DNA from: Isoptericola luteus | GTDB lineage: Bacteria > Actinomycetota > Actinomycetes > Actinomycetales > Cellulomonadaceae | Length of the DNA stretch: 64,000 bases | Assembly: GCF_020297055.1 (NCBI RefSeq) | Contig: NZ_JAIXCQ010000006.1 | Coordinates: 169,097-233,096, forward strand | Direction: 5' to 3' | In this document: piece after piece, positions 26,194 through 38,410 of the stretch | Layout of the letters: every line of letters starts with the position of its first letter | How positions within the stretch are numbered: the first letter of the stretch is position 1 | Notes under the pieces: model-generated | What the model was told of the DNA's origin: nothing | What the model saw: only the letters and a program-made list of their open reading frames with translations | Database searches by the model: none | Position numbers and translations under genes: made by a program

Positions 26194-26889
26194 TCAGAAC
26201 AGCCGGGAGTCGACGTCGTCGACGCCGCGCATCGCGTCGTAGTCGAGCACGAGGCACCCGATCCCCCGGTCCGTGGCCAGGACCCTCGCCTGCGGCTTGA
26301 TCTCCTGGGCCGCGAAGACGCCGCGCACCGGCGTCAGCAACGGGTCACGGTTGAGCAGGTCGAGATAGCGCGTGAGCTGCTCCACGCCGTCGATGTCGCC
26401 GCGGCGCTTGATCTCGACGGCGACCGTGCCGCCGGCGCCGTCACGCGCCAGGATGTCGACCGGCCCGATCGCGGTCATGTACTCCCGCCGCACCAGGGTG
26501 TGCCCGGCGCCGAGCAGCTCGATCTGCGCCGCGAGGAGCTCCTGCAGGTGCGCCTCGACGCCGTCCTTGATCAGGCCCGGATCCACGCCGAGGTCGTGGG
26601 CGGAGTCGTGCGCGACCTCGTGGAGCTCGATCTCCAGGCGGTCGTCGGACTTCTGGTGCTGAACCGTCCACACCTCGGTGACACCGCGCTCGACGGCCTC
26701 GGCGTCCGGAGCCCGCACCGCCGTCGCGCACGGCGGGCTCATCCAGTTCAAGGGCTTGTACGAGCCGCCGTCGGAGTGCAGCAGCACGCTGCCGTCCGCC
26801 TTGACGACCAGCAGCCGCGTGGCGAGCGGCAGGTGTGCGGTGAGCCGGCCCGTGTACCGGGCCGAGCAGCGGGCGACGACGAGTCGCAC
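26194..26889 (-). CDS. nucS: Endonuclease NucS (mismatch-specific)
   Basis: The 231-residue protein has the NucS N-terminal DNA-binding domain ([33 protein letters not shown]) and a RecB-like nuclease domain. The catalytic motif reads GPVDILARD, then [21 protein letters not shown] (Asp and the ExK lysine). NucS/EndoMS provides non-canonical mismatch repair in actinobacteria lacking MutS/MutL and binds the sliding clamp. The C-terminal DVDSRLF resembles the usual clamp-binding tail. It starts with GTG behind GAGGGGGA. Its location downstream of the ATP synthase operon and DUF2550 is the conserved actinobacterial arrangement. Confidence 0.95.
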   Translation of the reverse strand: MRLVVARCSARYTGRLTAHLPLATRLLVVKADGSVLLHSDGGSYKPLNWMSPPCATAVRAPDAEAVERGVTEVWTVQHQKSDDRLEIELHEVAHDSAHDLGVDPGLIKDGVEAHLQELLAAQIELLGAGHTLVRREYMTAIGPVDILARDGAGGTVAVEIKRRGDIDGVEQLTRYLDLLNRDPLLTPVRGVFAAQEIKPQARVLATDRGIGCLVLDYDAMRGVDDVDSRLF

Positions 26890-26979
26890 GGTCCCCCTCG
26901 GGATGAAGTCGGGTGTTCGGTCAGCGCATTCTTGTCGTCAGAGGCTGCCTCAGACGCTGCACCCTCTGTCGTCCGAGGC

Positions 26980-27025
26980 TGCGGTTCCGCTCGGCGCGAG
27001 TGCCTCGTTCCTCGGCCCTCACCCT
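26980..27025 (-). repeat. Dispersed intergenic element, copy A
   Basis: This 46-bp segment aligns without gaps to 43305-43350 (37 of 46 identical). The conserved blocks are TGCGGTTCCGCT, GCCTCGTTCC and CACCCT. It lies 17 bases downstream of the DUF2550 stop codon in the reverse direction, before nucS, and is flanked by CCGAGG/CCTCGG that could close a hairpin. Confidence 0.6.
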
Positions 27026-27042
27026 CCGCCGCCCCCTTCGCC

Positions 27043-27462
27043 TCAGACGACGAGGTCGCGGCGCCCCGGCGGCGACGACTCGAGCCATGACGCGAGCCCT
27101 GCGTACGCGCCGGACGACACGAGGAGCTCGAAGTCGGTGTCGTCGTACCGGCAGCGCACCAGGACCGCGTCGGCCTGGCCTGCCTGGTCGAGCGGCACCC
27201 GTCCCGTGAGGATCAGACGCTCCCGCTGCCACACCCGTGCGGGGCGCGGGGCCAGCGACCAGCCGCGCCACCAGTCGATACGACCGACGGCATAGTGCGC
27301 GATGCCGACGACCCACGGTGCCCGGGGGTCGTCGGCCGGTCGGGCCTGGCACGGGAACGACCCGACGCGGCGCGAGAGCGTCCGCAGCCTGGAGGCCCCG
27401 GCGGCGAGCACCAGTGCCAGCACGACGACGACCGCGACCGCGGCCCAGACGACGTATGACAC
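27043..27462 (-). CDS. DUF2550 membrane-anchored protein
   Basis: The 139-residue protein has one N-terminal membrane helix (SYVVWAAVAVVVVLALVLAAG) and then a conserved soluble domain (FPCQARP, WVVGIAHYAVGRIDWWRGWSL, RERLILTGR). This is the DUF2550 family found directly after atpC in many actinobacteria; its function is unknown. The GTG at 27462 has GAGG upstream and lies 11 bases after the atpC stop, so it is cotranscribed with the ATP synthase. The conserved position suggests a link with the enzyme or the membrane, but this is inference. Confidence 0.85.
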   Translation of the reverse strand: MSYVVWAAVAVVVVLALVLAAGASRLRTLSRRVGSFPCQARPADDPRAPWVVGIAHYAVGRIDWWRGWSLAPRPARVWQRERLILTGRVPLDQAGQADAVLVRCRYDDTDFELLVSSGAYAGLASWLESSPPGRRDLVV

Positions 27463-27473
27463 CAGCGCCTCGC

Positions 27474-27758
27474 TCAGCGCAGCGCCGGCTCGCGGCCGGT
27501 CAGCTCGCTGATCTCGTCCACCACGATCGTGACGAGGTTGCTGTCGACGGAGACGAACCCGCCGGTGACCTCCGCCTCGACGGCCGTCCCCTGCGCCGTC
27601 GACACCTTGACGGTGCCCGGTCGCAGCACCGCGAGGAGCGGCGTGTGGCCGGGGAGGATGCCCACCTGGCCGTCGACCGACGGGGCGCTCACCTGGCGCG
27701 CCGCACCCGACCAGACCTTGCGGTCGGCCGCGACGAGGTCGACGTTCAGCTCTGCCAT
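27474..27758 (-). CDS. atpC: ATP synthase epsilon subunit (truncated actinobacterial form)
   Basis: The 94-residue epsilon subunit has the beta-sandwich start AELNVDLVAADRKVWSG, the conserved GILPGHTPLLAVLRPG, and VTGGFVSVDSNLVTIVVD. It is shorter than the enterobacterial form because the C-terminal helical pair is nearly absent, as in other high-GC actinobacteria. This subunit belongs to the central stalk and modulates ATPase activity. It is separated from atpD by 118 bases that contain a strong hairpin. Confidence 0.95.
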   Translation of the reverse strand: MAELNVDLVAADRKVWSGAARQVSAPSVDGQVGILPGHTPLLAVLRPGTVKVSTAQGTAVEAEVTGGFVSVDSNLVTIVVDEISELTGREPALR

Positions 27759-27799
27759 CTGATGCTCCTCTTTCGGGTCGTGCTCGAGTTGGTGCTACC

Positions 27800-27850
27800 A
27801 CGTCGTCCCGCCGAGGCGGCCGGAGGACCGACCGCTCGGCGGGACGACGT
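27800..27850 (-). other. Perfect 16-bp hairpin between atpD and atpC
   Basis: ACGTCGTCCCGCCGAG (27800-27815) and its exact complement (27835-27850) enclose a 19-base spacer that can itself pair further (CGG/CCG). It sits inside the operon just after the atpD stop codon. No U-run follows, so a partial terminator or an mRNA 3' stabiliser that sets lower atpC expression are the main options. Confidence 0.65.
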
Positions 27851-27876
27851 CGCGCCTGGTGGCAAGGACGAAGCCG

Positions 27877-30325
<2,449 letters not shown>

Positions 30326-30327
30326 GC

Positions 30328-31956
30328 TCAGGCCTTCTTCTGCACGACGAGCTGCTCCTGCTCGACGTCGGCCGCCTCGGTCTCGGCGTCCCCGCCGACG
30401 AGCGGCGTGCCGTCCGCCTTGAGGAACCCGTTGCGCACGTCCTCGACGCCCTTGGCCAGCGCGTCCTCGGTGTCCTGCTCGAGCTTGCCCGTGGAGGCGA
30501 TCGTGCTCAGCACCTCGGTGTTGCGGCGCAGGTGGTCGAGCATCTCGGACTCGAACCGCTTGACGTCCTCGACCGGGACGTCGTCGAGCTTGCCCTTGGT
30601 GCCGGCCCAGACGGAGGCGACCTGCTCCTCCACCGGGTACGGGGTGTACTGCGGCTGCTTGAGCAGCTCCATCAGCACCGCGCCGCGGGCGAGCTGGCCG
30701 CGCGAGGCCGCGTCGAGGTCGGACGCGAACATCGCGAAGGCCTCGAGTGAGCGGAACTGCGCCAGCTCGAGCTTCAGCGTGCCCGACACCTTCTTCATCG
30801 CCTTGACCTGCGCGTCACCGCCGACGCGGGACACCGAGATGCCCACGTCGACCGCGGGGCGCTGGTCCGCGTTGAAGAGGTCCGACTGCAGGAAGATCTG
30901 GCCGTCGGTGATCGAGATGACGTTGGTCGGGATGTAGGCCGACACGTCGTTCGCCTTGGTCTCGATGATCGGCAGGCCGGTCATCGAGCCCGCGCCCAGC
31001 TCGTCCGAGAGCTTGGCGCAACGCTCGAGCAGACGGGAGTGCAGGTAGAAGACGTCACCGGGGTAGGCCTCGCGGCCCGGCGGGCGCCGCAGCAGCAGGG
31101 ACACGGCGCGGTAGGCCTCGGCCTGCTTCGACAGGTCGTCGAAGATGATCAGGACGTGCTTGCCCTGGTACATCCAGTGCTGGCCGATGGCCGAACCGGT
31201 GTAGGGGGCGAGGTACTTGAAGCCCGCGGGGTCGGACGCGGGAGCCGCGACGATCGTCGTGTACTCGAGAGCGCCGGCCTCCTCGAGGGCGCCGCGCACC
31301 GAGGCGATCGTCGAGCCCTTCTGGCCGATGGCGACGTAGATGCAGCGCACCTGCTTCGTCGGGTCGCCCGACTCCCAGTTGGCCTTCTGGTTGATGATCG
31401 TGTCGATCGCGATCGCCGTCTTGCCGGTCTGGCGGTCACCGATGATCAGCTGGCGCTGGCCGCGCCCGATCGGGATCATCGAGTCGATCGCCTTGATGCC
31501 GGTCTGCATCGGCTCGTGCACCGACTTGCGCTGCATGACGCCGGGCGCCTGCAGCTCGAGCGCGCGGCGCCCGTCGGTCTCGACCTCGCCCAGCCCGTCG
31601 ATCGGGTTGCCCAGCGGGTCGACGACGCGGCCGAGGTAGCCCTCGCCCACGGGGACCGAGAGGACCTCGCCGGTACGGCGGACCTCCTGGCCCTCCTCGA
31701 TGCCGGTGAACTCACCGAGGACGACGACGCCGATCTCACGGACGTCCAGGTTCAGCGCGAGGCCGAGCGTGCCGTCCTCGAAGCGCAGCAGCTCGTTCGC
31801 CATCGCGCCGGGGAGGCCCTCGACGTTCGCGATGCCGTCGGCGGCAAGGGTGACGCGACCGACCTCCTCGGTGACCGCGCCTTCGGGCTCGTAGGACTTC
31901 ACGAAGCTGTCCAGTGCGGCCCGGATCTCCTCCGGCCGGATCGTCAGCTCAGCCAT
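30328..31956 (-). CDS. atpA: ATP synthase alpha subunit
   Basis: The 542-residue F1 regulatory subunit starts [19 protein letters not shown]. It has the P-loop [13 protein letters not shown], the conserved [26 protein letters not shown] and the arginine-finger region [11 protein letters not shown]. The C-terminus is about 30 residues longer than the E. coli form, acidic, as in other actinobacteria. The ATG at 31956 with GGAGAGAG upstream is preferred over an upstream in-frame start. Confidence 0.97.
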   Translation of the reverse strand: MAELTIRPEEIRAALDSFVKSYEPEGAVTEEVGRVTLAADGIANVEGLPGAMANELLRFEDGTLGLALNLDVREIGVVVLGEFTGIEEGQEVRRTGEVLSVPVGEGYLGRVVDPLGNPIDGLGEVETDGRRALELQAPGVMQRKSVHEPMQTGIKAIDSMIPIGRGQRQLIIGDRQTGKTAIAIDTIINQKANWESGDPTKQVRCIYVAIGQKGSTIASVRGALEEAGALEYTTIVAAPASDPAGFKYLAPYTGSAIGQHWMYQGKHVLIIFDDLSKQAEAYRAVSLLLRRPPGREAYPGDVFYLHSRLLERCAKLSDELGAGSMTGLPIIETKANDVSAYIPTNVISITDGQIFLQSDLFNADQRPAVDVGISVSRVGGDAQVKAMKKVSGTLKLELAQFRSLEAFAMFASDLDAASRGQLARGAVLMELLKQPQYTPYPVEEQVASVWAGTKGKLDDVPVEDVKRFESEMLDHLRRNTEVLSTIASTGKLEQDTEDALAKGVEDVRNGFLKADGTPLVGGDAETEAADVEQEQLVVQKKA

Positions 31957-32041
31957 TGCTCTCTCCTGTCGTGGCCGCGCCTTGCGCGACCTCACGTTCT
32001 GCGGGTGCCGGCCGAAGCCGGCGCTGGGCCTGGGGAAGGGT

Positions 32042-32856
32042 TCAGCCGGCCAGCCGGCGACGGGCGTCGGCCAGGCGGGACAGCACGGTGGAGTCGACGA
32101 CGTCGGCGCCGACCTGGATGCGCAGCCCGCCGACCACGGTCGGGTCGACCGTGACGTTCAGCTGCACGGCACGGCCGTAGGCGTTCTCGAGGAGCGCGCT
32201 GAGCCGGGCCTGCTGCGCCTCGGTGAGCACCGAGCCGGAGGTGACCGATGCGACCAGACGCTTGCGACGCTCCGCAGCCACCTCGCCGAACCAGATCAGG
32301 GTGGCGACGAACCGACGTCCGCGCAGCGACGACGTCGCCCGGCGCGCGAGCGCCTGGGTCGTGTCGTCCACCTTGCCCGAGAGCAGGGTGTCCACGAGGG
32401 CGCCACGGCGCTCCGCTGCCGTCGACGAGTCCGAGAGGACCTGCCGCGCCTCGCGCTCGCCGACGAGGACCCGCGTGAGGCGGAACAGCTCGTCCTCGAC
32501 CGTCTCGAGCGCACCGCGCGCCTCGGCGCCGGCCAGCACGGCGTCCACGCCGAGGCGCTCGAGAGCGTCGACGAGGTCGGCGTCGCTGGACCAGCGCGAC
32601 CGGGCCACCCCGGCGACGAGGTCCACGACACGCTCGTCGAAGCCGCCGGAGAGGATGCTGGTGGCCAGGGCCACCTTGTCCCCGGCCGCCCGCGACGGGT
32701 CGGCCAACGAACGGCGCAGCGCCGTGGAGCCGTCGAGCGCGTCCACGACCGCGAACAGCTGCTCGCCGAGCGCGTGCGCGCCGGCCCCGGCCGTCCGCAG
32801 CACGGGCTCGAACCGCTCCTGCGCCGCGGTGAGGGATGCTCCGCTCGTTCCCCGCA

Positions 32857-32857
<1 letters not shown>
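32042..32857 (-). CDS. atpH: ATP synthase delta subunit
   Basis: The 271-residue peripheral-stalk subunit is longer than the roughly 180-residue enterobacterial delta, as usual in high-GC actinobacteria. Family features are the N-terminal helical domain and the C-terminal block [23 protein letters not shown] (read here as [17 protein letters not shown]). The ATG overlaps the atpF stop codon as TGATG, so b and delta, which form the stator together, are translationally coupled. Confidence 0.95.
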
Positions 32858-33782
<925 letters not shown>

Positions 33783-34577
33783 TCAGTGCTCGGCCTCGAT
33801 GGACATGTTGAGGTAGACCGCAGTGAGGATCGCGAAGACGTACGCCTGCAGCGCCGCCACGAAGACCTCGAAGAGGAAGAACGCAAACCCTGCCACGAGA
33901 GTGCCCGCGCCGAAGAGCTTCATCGCTCCGGCGGAGTCGAACAGGAAGAACGACGTGGCCGTGAAGCAGATCGCGAGCATGAGGTGGCCGGCGACCATGT
34001 TGGCGAGGAGCCGGATGACCAGCGTCGCCGGGCGCAGCACGAAGACCTGCAGGAACTCGATCGGCGTCAGCAGGAGGTAGAGCACCTTCGGCACGCCCGG
34101 GGGGAACAGGGAGCTCTTGAGGAAGCCGCCGAACCCCTGGGCCTTGACGCCGGCGCCGAGGTACATCACGTACGTCCAGGCCGCGAGCACGATAGGCAGG
34201 CCGATCACCGACGTGCCCGCCAGGTTCAGGAACGGCACCACGCTGGTGATGTTCATGACCAGCACGGTGCAGAAGATCGTGGCCAGCAGGAAGAAGTACT
34301 TGCGGCCGTTCTTCTCGCCGAGCACCTCGATCGCGATCGCGTTGCGCACGAAGTCGAGGATCATCTCGACCACGTTCTGGAACCGGCCAGGCACCAGCTT
34401 CGCGCGGCGCGCGGCGATGACGAAGACGGTCAGGAGGACGACGGCCGCGATGACACGGATCAGCATGACCCGGTTGAACTCGAAGACCGTGCCCTCGAAG
34501 AAGATCGCCGGCGGGAAGAAGTCCGCGACCGTCGGCGCATGGAAGCCACCCTCGCCCTCGGAGGCGGCGAGAAGCAT
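33783..34577 (-). CDS. atpB: ATP synthase a subunit
   Basis: The membrane protein of about 264 residues has five or more helices. The conserved region VIRLLANMVAGHLML contains the arginine essential for proton passage, and the C-terminal helix is ALQAYVFAILTAVYLNMSI. The N-terminus FHAPTVADFFPPAIFFEG is typical of actinobacterial AtpB. The ATG at 34577 is the plausible start but has no good ribosome binding site; an in-frame GTG further upstream is an alternative, so the N-terminus is uncertain. It is the first core gene of the operon after the atpI-like gene. Confidence 0.93.
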   Translation of the reverse strand: MLLAASEGEGGFHAPTVADFFPPAIFFEGTVFEFNRVMLIRVIAAVVLLTVFVIAARRAKLVPGRFQNVVEMILDFVRNAIAIEVLGEKNGRKYFFLLATIFCTVLVMNITSVVPFLNLAGTSVIGLPIVLAAWTYVMYLGAGVKAQGFGGFLKSSLFPPGVPKVLYLLLTPIEFLQVFVLRPATLVIRLLANMVAGHLMLAICFTATSFFLFDSAGAMKLFGAGTLVAGFAFFLFEVFVAALQAYVFAILTAVYLNMSIEAEH

Positions 34578-34837
34578 GGGGGACGCTGGCGTGAACAGGG
34601 GGGTCTCCCGGAGGTCGTCGGACCGGGGGCGCTCCACGGAGAGGTGGGCACGCCATCGGACCAGGCCGTCATGGATTCGCGCACAGCCTACCGGATGATC
34701 ACCCGTGCTACGACACCCTGGCCTGCCCAGTTCCGGCCAGATCTTGCGGCTTGTGAACATTCGCACGACGCCGGTCCCGCGCGGCCGGTGCCACGCGGGG
34801 GCCGACGTCGCCGGTCAGGCGGCCGTGGCGGACGCGG

Positions 34838-35365
34838 TCAGGGCTGCACGTACGGGACGCGGCCCGTGCTCACCGCGCGGTAGTCGAGCAGCGCCGACCC
34901 GATCGCTCCCAGGCCGAGCACCACGAGCAGCACCCACGGGTCGTAGAACGTGGCGTCCTGGATCAGGGCCAGCACGACGACGAGCACGACGACCTTGACG
35001 ATCCAGGCCCCCATGACGAACGCCGCCATCCGCGCCGGGCTCGAGCCGACGGTGGCCTGCATCGACCAGATCGTGGTCGCGCAGAAGAACGCGGCCAGGC
35101 CCACCCCCACGAGCGCGCCCCACATCCCCGCGCTCCCGGCGACGAGGAGTCCCACCCCGACGCCGAGCACGAGCAGTGCGCCGAGGAGCAGGAGGGTGTC
35201 GCGCATCGCCGTGCGCAGGACGCGGCGCTCCGCCGACGTCGACGCGTCGTCCGGCGTGGCGCCCGCGGTAGCCGGCACGGCGGGCTCGACGGCGGCGGGC
35301 TCGACGGCGGGATCCGTCGCCGGCTCCCGGGGCCGGTCGGGCTGCGGTGTCTCGGGCGTCGTCAT
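34838..35365 (-). CDS. AtpI-like membrane protein before the ATP synthase genes
   Basis: The 175-residue protein has a 45-residue Pro/Ala/Glu-rich cytoplasmic head and four predicted helices (TLLLLGALLVLGVGVGLLVAG, MWGALVGVGLAAFFCATTIWS, FVMGAWIVKVVVLVVVLALI, PWVLLVVLGLGAIGSALLDY). The position upstream of atpB and the hydrophobic pattern match the actinobacterial ATP synthase-associated protein I-like family, proposed to help c-ring assembly. Sequence conservation in this family is low. The ATG overlaps the stop of the glycosyltransferase gene (ATGA). Confidence 0.75.
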   Translation of the reverse strand: MTTPETPQPDRPREPATDPAVEPAAVEPAVPATAGATPDDASTSAERRVLRTAMRDTLLLLGALLVLGVGVGLLVAGSAGMWGALVGVGLAAFFCATTIWSMQATVGSSPARMAAFVMGAWIVKVVVLVVVLALIQDATFYDPWVLLVVLGLGAIGSALLDYRAVSTGRVPYVQP

Positions 35366-36570
35366 CGGGTCCGTCCTTCGTGGGTGGAGGTGTGGCCGGA
35401 GGCGGGGACCGCGGGGGCCGGGGCGTCGACGGCGGGCTGGGCACCCGTCGCGACGTCGTCGTCGAGGAACCGCCCGCGCGTCCGCAGCGGGCCGAGCGTG
35501 AGCACCAGGGCGACGACGATCGCGATGCCGAGGCCGACGAGCACCACCCGCCACTCCCAGCGTACGAGCGCGGCCGCGCCGAACGAGAACACCGCCGCCC
35601 ACACGTAGAGGATGAGCACGGCACGGCGGTGCGAGTGGCCGAGCGCCAGCATCCGGTGGTGCAGGTGCATCCGGTCGGGATGGAACGGCGACTTTCCGGC
35701 GGCGAGGCGCCGCACCACCGCCATCCCCATGTCCAGCAGCGGGAGCAGCACGACGGCGACCGGCAGCAGCAGCGGGATGAACAGCGGCACCCGCTGCGCG
35801 CCGGAGAGCGCGTCCCGGGTGGCCGCCGGGTCGATGTTGCCGGTCACCGTGATGGCGGCGCCGGCGAAGACCAGCCCCAGCACCATGGAGCCGGAGTCGC
35901 CCATGAAGATGTGCGACGGGAAGAAGTTGTGCGGCAGGAATCCGATGCAGACCCCCACCAGGACCGCCATCATGAGCGTCGCGAGGCTGGAGTAGTCCTG
36001 TGGGCTGGCCTGCTGCGTCAGGCTGTAGGTGTACAGCAGGAACGCCGACCCGCCGATGGCGATGACGCCGGCGGCGAGCCCGTCCAGCCCGTCGACGAAG
36101 TTCACGGCGTTCATGGCCACGACGACGACGAACACGGTGGCGATGAGCGACTGGTTGGAGTCGCCGATCGTCAGCCCGCCCGGCGTCGGCAGCCACGTGA
36201 GCTGCACCTGCATCAGAGCCATGAACCCCGCGGCGAGCACCTGGCCCGCGAGCTTCGTGACCCAGTCCAGGTCCCACACGTCGTCGGCCCAGCCGAGCAG
36301 GCACACGATGGTGGCACCGCCCACGATCCCCCACGCCTGCGGCGTCTCGAAGACGCCCGACAGGAACGGCATCTGCGAGGCGAGCAGCACGGAGACCACG
36401 ATGCCGAGCAGCATCGCCAGGCCGCCCAGGCGCGGGCGGGGGGTGGCGTGGACGTCGCGCGCGCGCACCGCGGTGATCGCGTTCGTGCGGCGGGCGATCC
36501 ACCGGGCGGCGGGGGTGCTGAGGTAGGTCACCGCCGCCGCGACGAGCATGAGGAGCAGATAGGCCCTCAC
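35362..36570 (-). CDS. Undecaprenyl-phosphate sugar-1-phosphate transferase (WecA/TagO type)
   Basis: The 402-residue polytopic membrane protein of glycosyltransferase family 4 has about eleven helices. Family motifs are present: PRPRLGGLAMLLG, the Mg-binding GWADDVWDLDW, NAVNFVDGLDGLAAG, the loop HNFFPSHIFMGDSGSM, and the C-terminal HPDRMHLHHRMLALGHSHR (the HxHH motif that selects N-acetylhexosamine). The enzyme transfers a GlcNAc-1-phosphate-type residue to undecaprenyl phosphate at the start of wall polymer synthesis. The HIHH-like motif favours a WecA/TagO role over MraY. The start GTG overlaps the tsaC stop. Confidence 0.92.
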   Translation of the reverse strand: MRAYLLLMLVAAAVTYLSTPAARWIARRTNAITAVRARDVHATPRPRLGGLAMLLGIVVSVLLASQMPFLSGVFETPQAWGIVGGATIVCLLGWADDVWDLDWVTKLAGQVLAAGFMALMQVQLTWLPTPGGLTIGDSNQSLIATVFVVVVAMNAVNFVDGLDGLAAGVIAIGGSAFLLYTYSLTQQASPQDYSSLATLMMAVLVGVCIGFLPHNFFPSHIFMGDSGSMVLGLVFAGAAITVTGNIDPAATRDALSGAQRVPLFIPLLLPVAVVLLPLLDMGMAVVRRLAAGKSPFHPDRMHLHHRMLALGHSHRRAVLILYVWAAVFSFGAAALVRWEWRVVLVGLGIAIVVALVLTLGPLRTRGRFLDDDVATGAQPAVDAPAPAVPASGHTSTHEGRTR

Positions 36571-37364
36571 CCGGCCGCACCGCCCTGCGGCACGTCGCTC
36601 GTGGCGTCGGTCGCGGCGTCGGTGTCCTCGGCCGGCACGGCCGCCTGGGCCGGGTCAGCCGTCTCCCCGGGCGTCTCGGGCGTCTCGGGCGTCGCGTCGT
36701 CGGGCCCGAGCACCGGTGCGACGTCGCGCAGGGCCTCGAGCGGGACGGCGCCGGTGCGCACCACGCGCAGCTCGGGGCCCGTGGCGTCCACGATCGTGGA
36801 CGCCACGCCGCCGGGAGCGGTGCCGCCGTCCAGGTAGGTGTCGACGGCGCCGCCGAGCTGGTCGACGGCGTCGGCGGCGTCGAGGGCCGCGGGGCTCCCG
36901 GTCCGGTTCGCGCTCGACACGGCCAGCGGGCCGGTGCGGCGCAGCAGGGCGAGGGCGGCGGGGTGATCCGGCATCCGCAGCGCGACGGTGCCGCGGGTCT
37001 CCCCCAGGTCCCACTGCAACGACGGCTGGGCCCGCAGGATGATCGTGAAGCCGCCGGGCCAGAAGGCCTCGACGAGGCGGCGGGCGTCGTCCGGCACCTC
37101 GGTGGCCAGGCCGTCGAGCGTGCGGACGTCGGGGACCAGCACCGGCGGCGGCATCTGGCGCCCCCGGCCCTTCGCGGCGAGGAGTGCCGCGACGGCGTCC
37201 GCGTCGAACGCGTCCGCGCCGATGCCGTAGACGGTGTCGGTGGGGAGGACGACGAGCCCGCCGCGCGAGACGGTGTTCACCGCCTCGTCGATCGAGGGAC
37301 CCCACGTGTTCGGGTCGCTGACGTCGTGCACGCTGCTCACCTGCCCAAGTTTGGCACGGTTCAT
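36567..37364 (-). CDS. tsaC: L-threonylcarbamoyladenylate synthase (TsaC/Sua5)
   Basis: The 265-residue protein has the YrdC/Sua5 domain: VNTVSRGGLVVLPTDTVYGIGADAF at the N-terminus, then AKGRGRQMPPPVLV, PGGFTIILRA, LRMPDHPAALALL and PLAVSSANRTG. It makes threonylcarbamoyl-AMP for the t6A37 modification of tRNAs that read ANN codons. The last 50 residues are an acidic low-complexity tail (ETPETPGETADPAQ). The ATG overlaps the prmC stop as TGATG. The order prfA-prmC-tsaC is conserved in actinobacteria. Confidence 0.93.
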   Translation of the reverse strand: MNRAKLGQVSSVHDVSDPNTWGPSIDEAVNTVSRGGLVVLPTDTVYGIGADAFDADAVAALLAAKGRGRQMPPPVLVPDVRTLDGLATEVPDDARRLVEAFWPGGFTIILRAQPSLQWDLGETRGTVALRMPDHPAALALLRRTGPLAVSSANRTGSPAALDAADAVDQLGGAVDTYLDGGTAPGGVASTIVDATGPELRVVRTGAVPLEALRDVAPVLGPDDATPETPETPGETADPAQAAVPAEDTDAATDATSDVPQGGAAG

Positions 37365-38410
37365 CAGGCCACCGGCGCGCGGACCGTCCCGGCCCGGCGC
37401 GCCACCACCATCCGTGGGCGGCCCGTCAGGTCCGTCGCGGTGCGGGCGGGGCCGAAGGCGGCCAGCCGACGGGCCACGCCGGCCCCTGCCGCCTCTGCCG
37501 CCCCTGCCTTCTCTGCCCCTGCGGCCTCTGCGGCCTCTGCGGCCTCTGCGGCCTCTGCGGCCTCTGCGGCCTCTGCGGCCTCTGCGGCCTCGACCATGGC
37601 GCGCGCCGCCGACGCCTGCACCTCCGCGTGCTCCATGACGTACAGGCCGCCAGGGCGCAGCAGGCGCGCGGCCGCGGCGGTGACGCCGCGGGGCACCTCC
37701 AGGCCGTCGGCCCCGAGGCCGTAGAGCGCCACCGCGGGGTCGTGGTCCGCGACCTCGGGATCGCGCGGGACGGCGTCCGGCGGGACGTACGGCGGGTTGG
37801 AGACCACGACGTCGACCACGCCGTCGAGGTCGCGCAGCGCCGTCCTCGCGTCCCCGCGCACCAGCCGCACCGTGGCCCCGGGGTGCGCGGCGACCACCGC
37901 GGCCACGTTGCGGGCCGCCCAGGCGTGCGCCGCGGCGTCGAGCTCGACGGCGTGCACCCGCGCGCCGGGCACCTCGGTGGCCACCGCGAGGGCGATCGCC
38001 GCCGACCCGGTGCACAGGTCGACCACGACCACCTCGCCCCGCGCCTCCACGACCCGGAGCGCCTCGTCGATCGCGACCTGCGCGACCTGCTCCGTCTCCG
38101 GCCGGGGGACGAAGACCCCCGGCCCCACACTGAGCTCCAGGTGCCTGAAGGCCGCCGAGCCCGTCAGGTGCTGCAGCGGCTCCCGGCCGGCGCGGCGTCC
38201 GACGAGGTCGGCGTACCGCGCCGCGTCGTCAGGCGTCAACGGAGCGTCCAGGACCGCCAGTCGGCTCACCTCGCCCCTCGCGAGACCCAGGACGTGCGCG
38301 AGCAGCGTCTCCGCGTCCGCGCGCGGGCTCGGCACCGCGGCGGACGACAGCCGTGCGCTCGCCCAGCGCACCGCGCGCCCCGCGCCCGCCGGCGCCGTGG
38401 GCTCAGGCAT
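37364..38410 (-). CDS. prmC: Release factor glutamine methyltransferase with Ala/Glu repeat insert
   Basis: PrmC methylates the GGQ glutamine of release factors, here presumably the adjacent prfA product. The 348-residue protein has the N-terminal helical substrate domain ([19 protein letters not shown]), the SAM-binding motif [17 protein letters not shown], and the catalytic NPPY (residues 205-208). Residues 274-308 are unusual: an Ala-Ala-Glu triplet repeat ([12 protein letters not shown]) inserted where the family has a short helix, encoded by a 9-bp tandem repeat. The C-terminal strand [13 protein letters not shown] resumes normally, so the gene looks functional. The start overlaps the prfA stop by 8 bases. 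Confidence 0.93.
   Translation of the reverse strand: MPEPTAPAGAGRAVRWASARLSSAAVPSPRADAETLLAHVLGLARGEVSRLAVLDAPLTPDDAARYADLVGRRAGREPLQHLTGSAAFRHLELSVGPGVFVPRPETEQVAQVAIDEALRVVEARGEVVVVDLCTGSAAIALAVATEVPGARVHAVELDAAAHAWAARNVAAVVAAHPGATVRLVRGDARTALRDLDGVVDVVVSNPPYVPPDAVPRDPEVADHDPAVALYGLGADGLEVPRGVTAAAARLLRPGGLYVMEHAEVQASAARAMVEAAEAAEAAEAAEAAEAAEAAEAAGAEKAGAAEAAGAGVARRLAAFGPARTATDLTGRPRMVVARRAGTVRAPVA
37521..37590. repeat. 9-bp tandem repeat GCGGCCTCT inside prmC
   Basis: There are seven perfect copies plus a partial eighth copy of GCGGCCTCT (reverse strand reading Glu-Ala-Ala). Imperfect units continue on the 37501-37520 side. The unit is a multiple of three, so slippage changes the length of the Ala/Glu helix without a frameshift. 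Confidence 0.95.

Noticed and set aside
37521..37590. Repeat as a phase-variation switch or CRISPR-like array
   Set aside because: The unit is 9 bp and in frame, so changes cannot switch the gene off, and there are no spacers.
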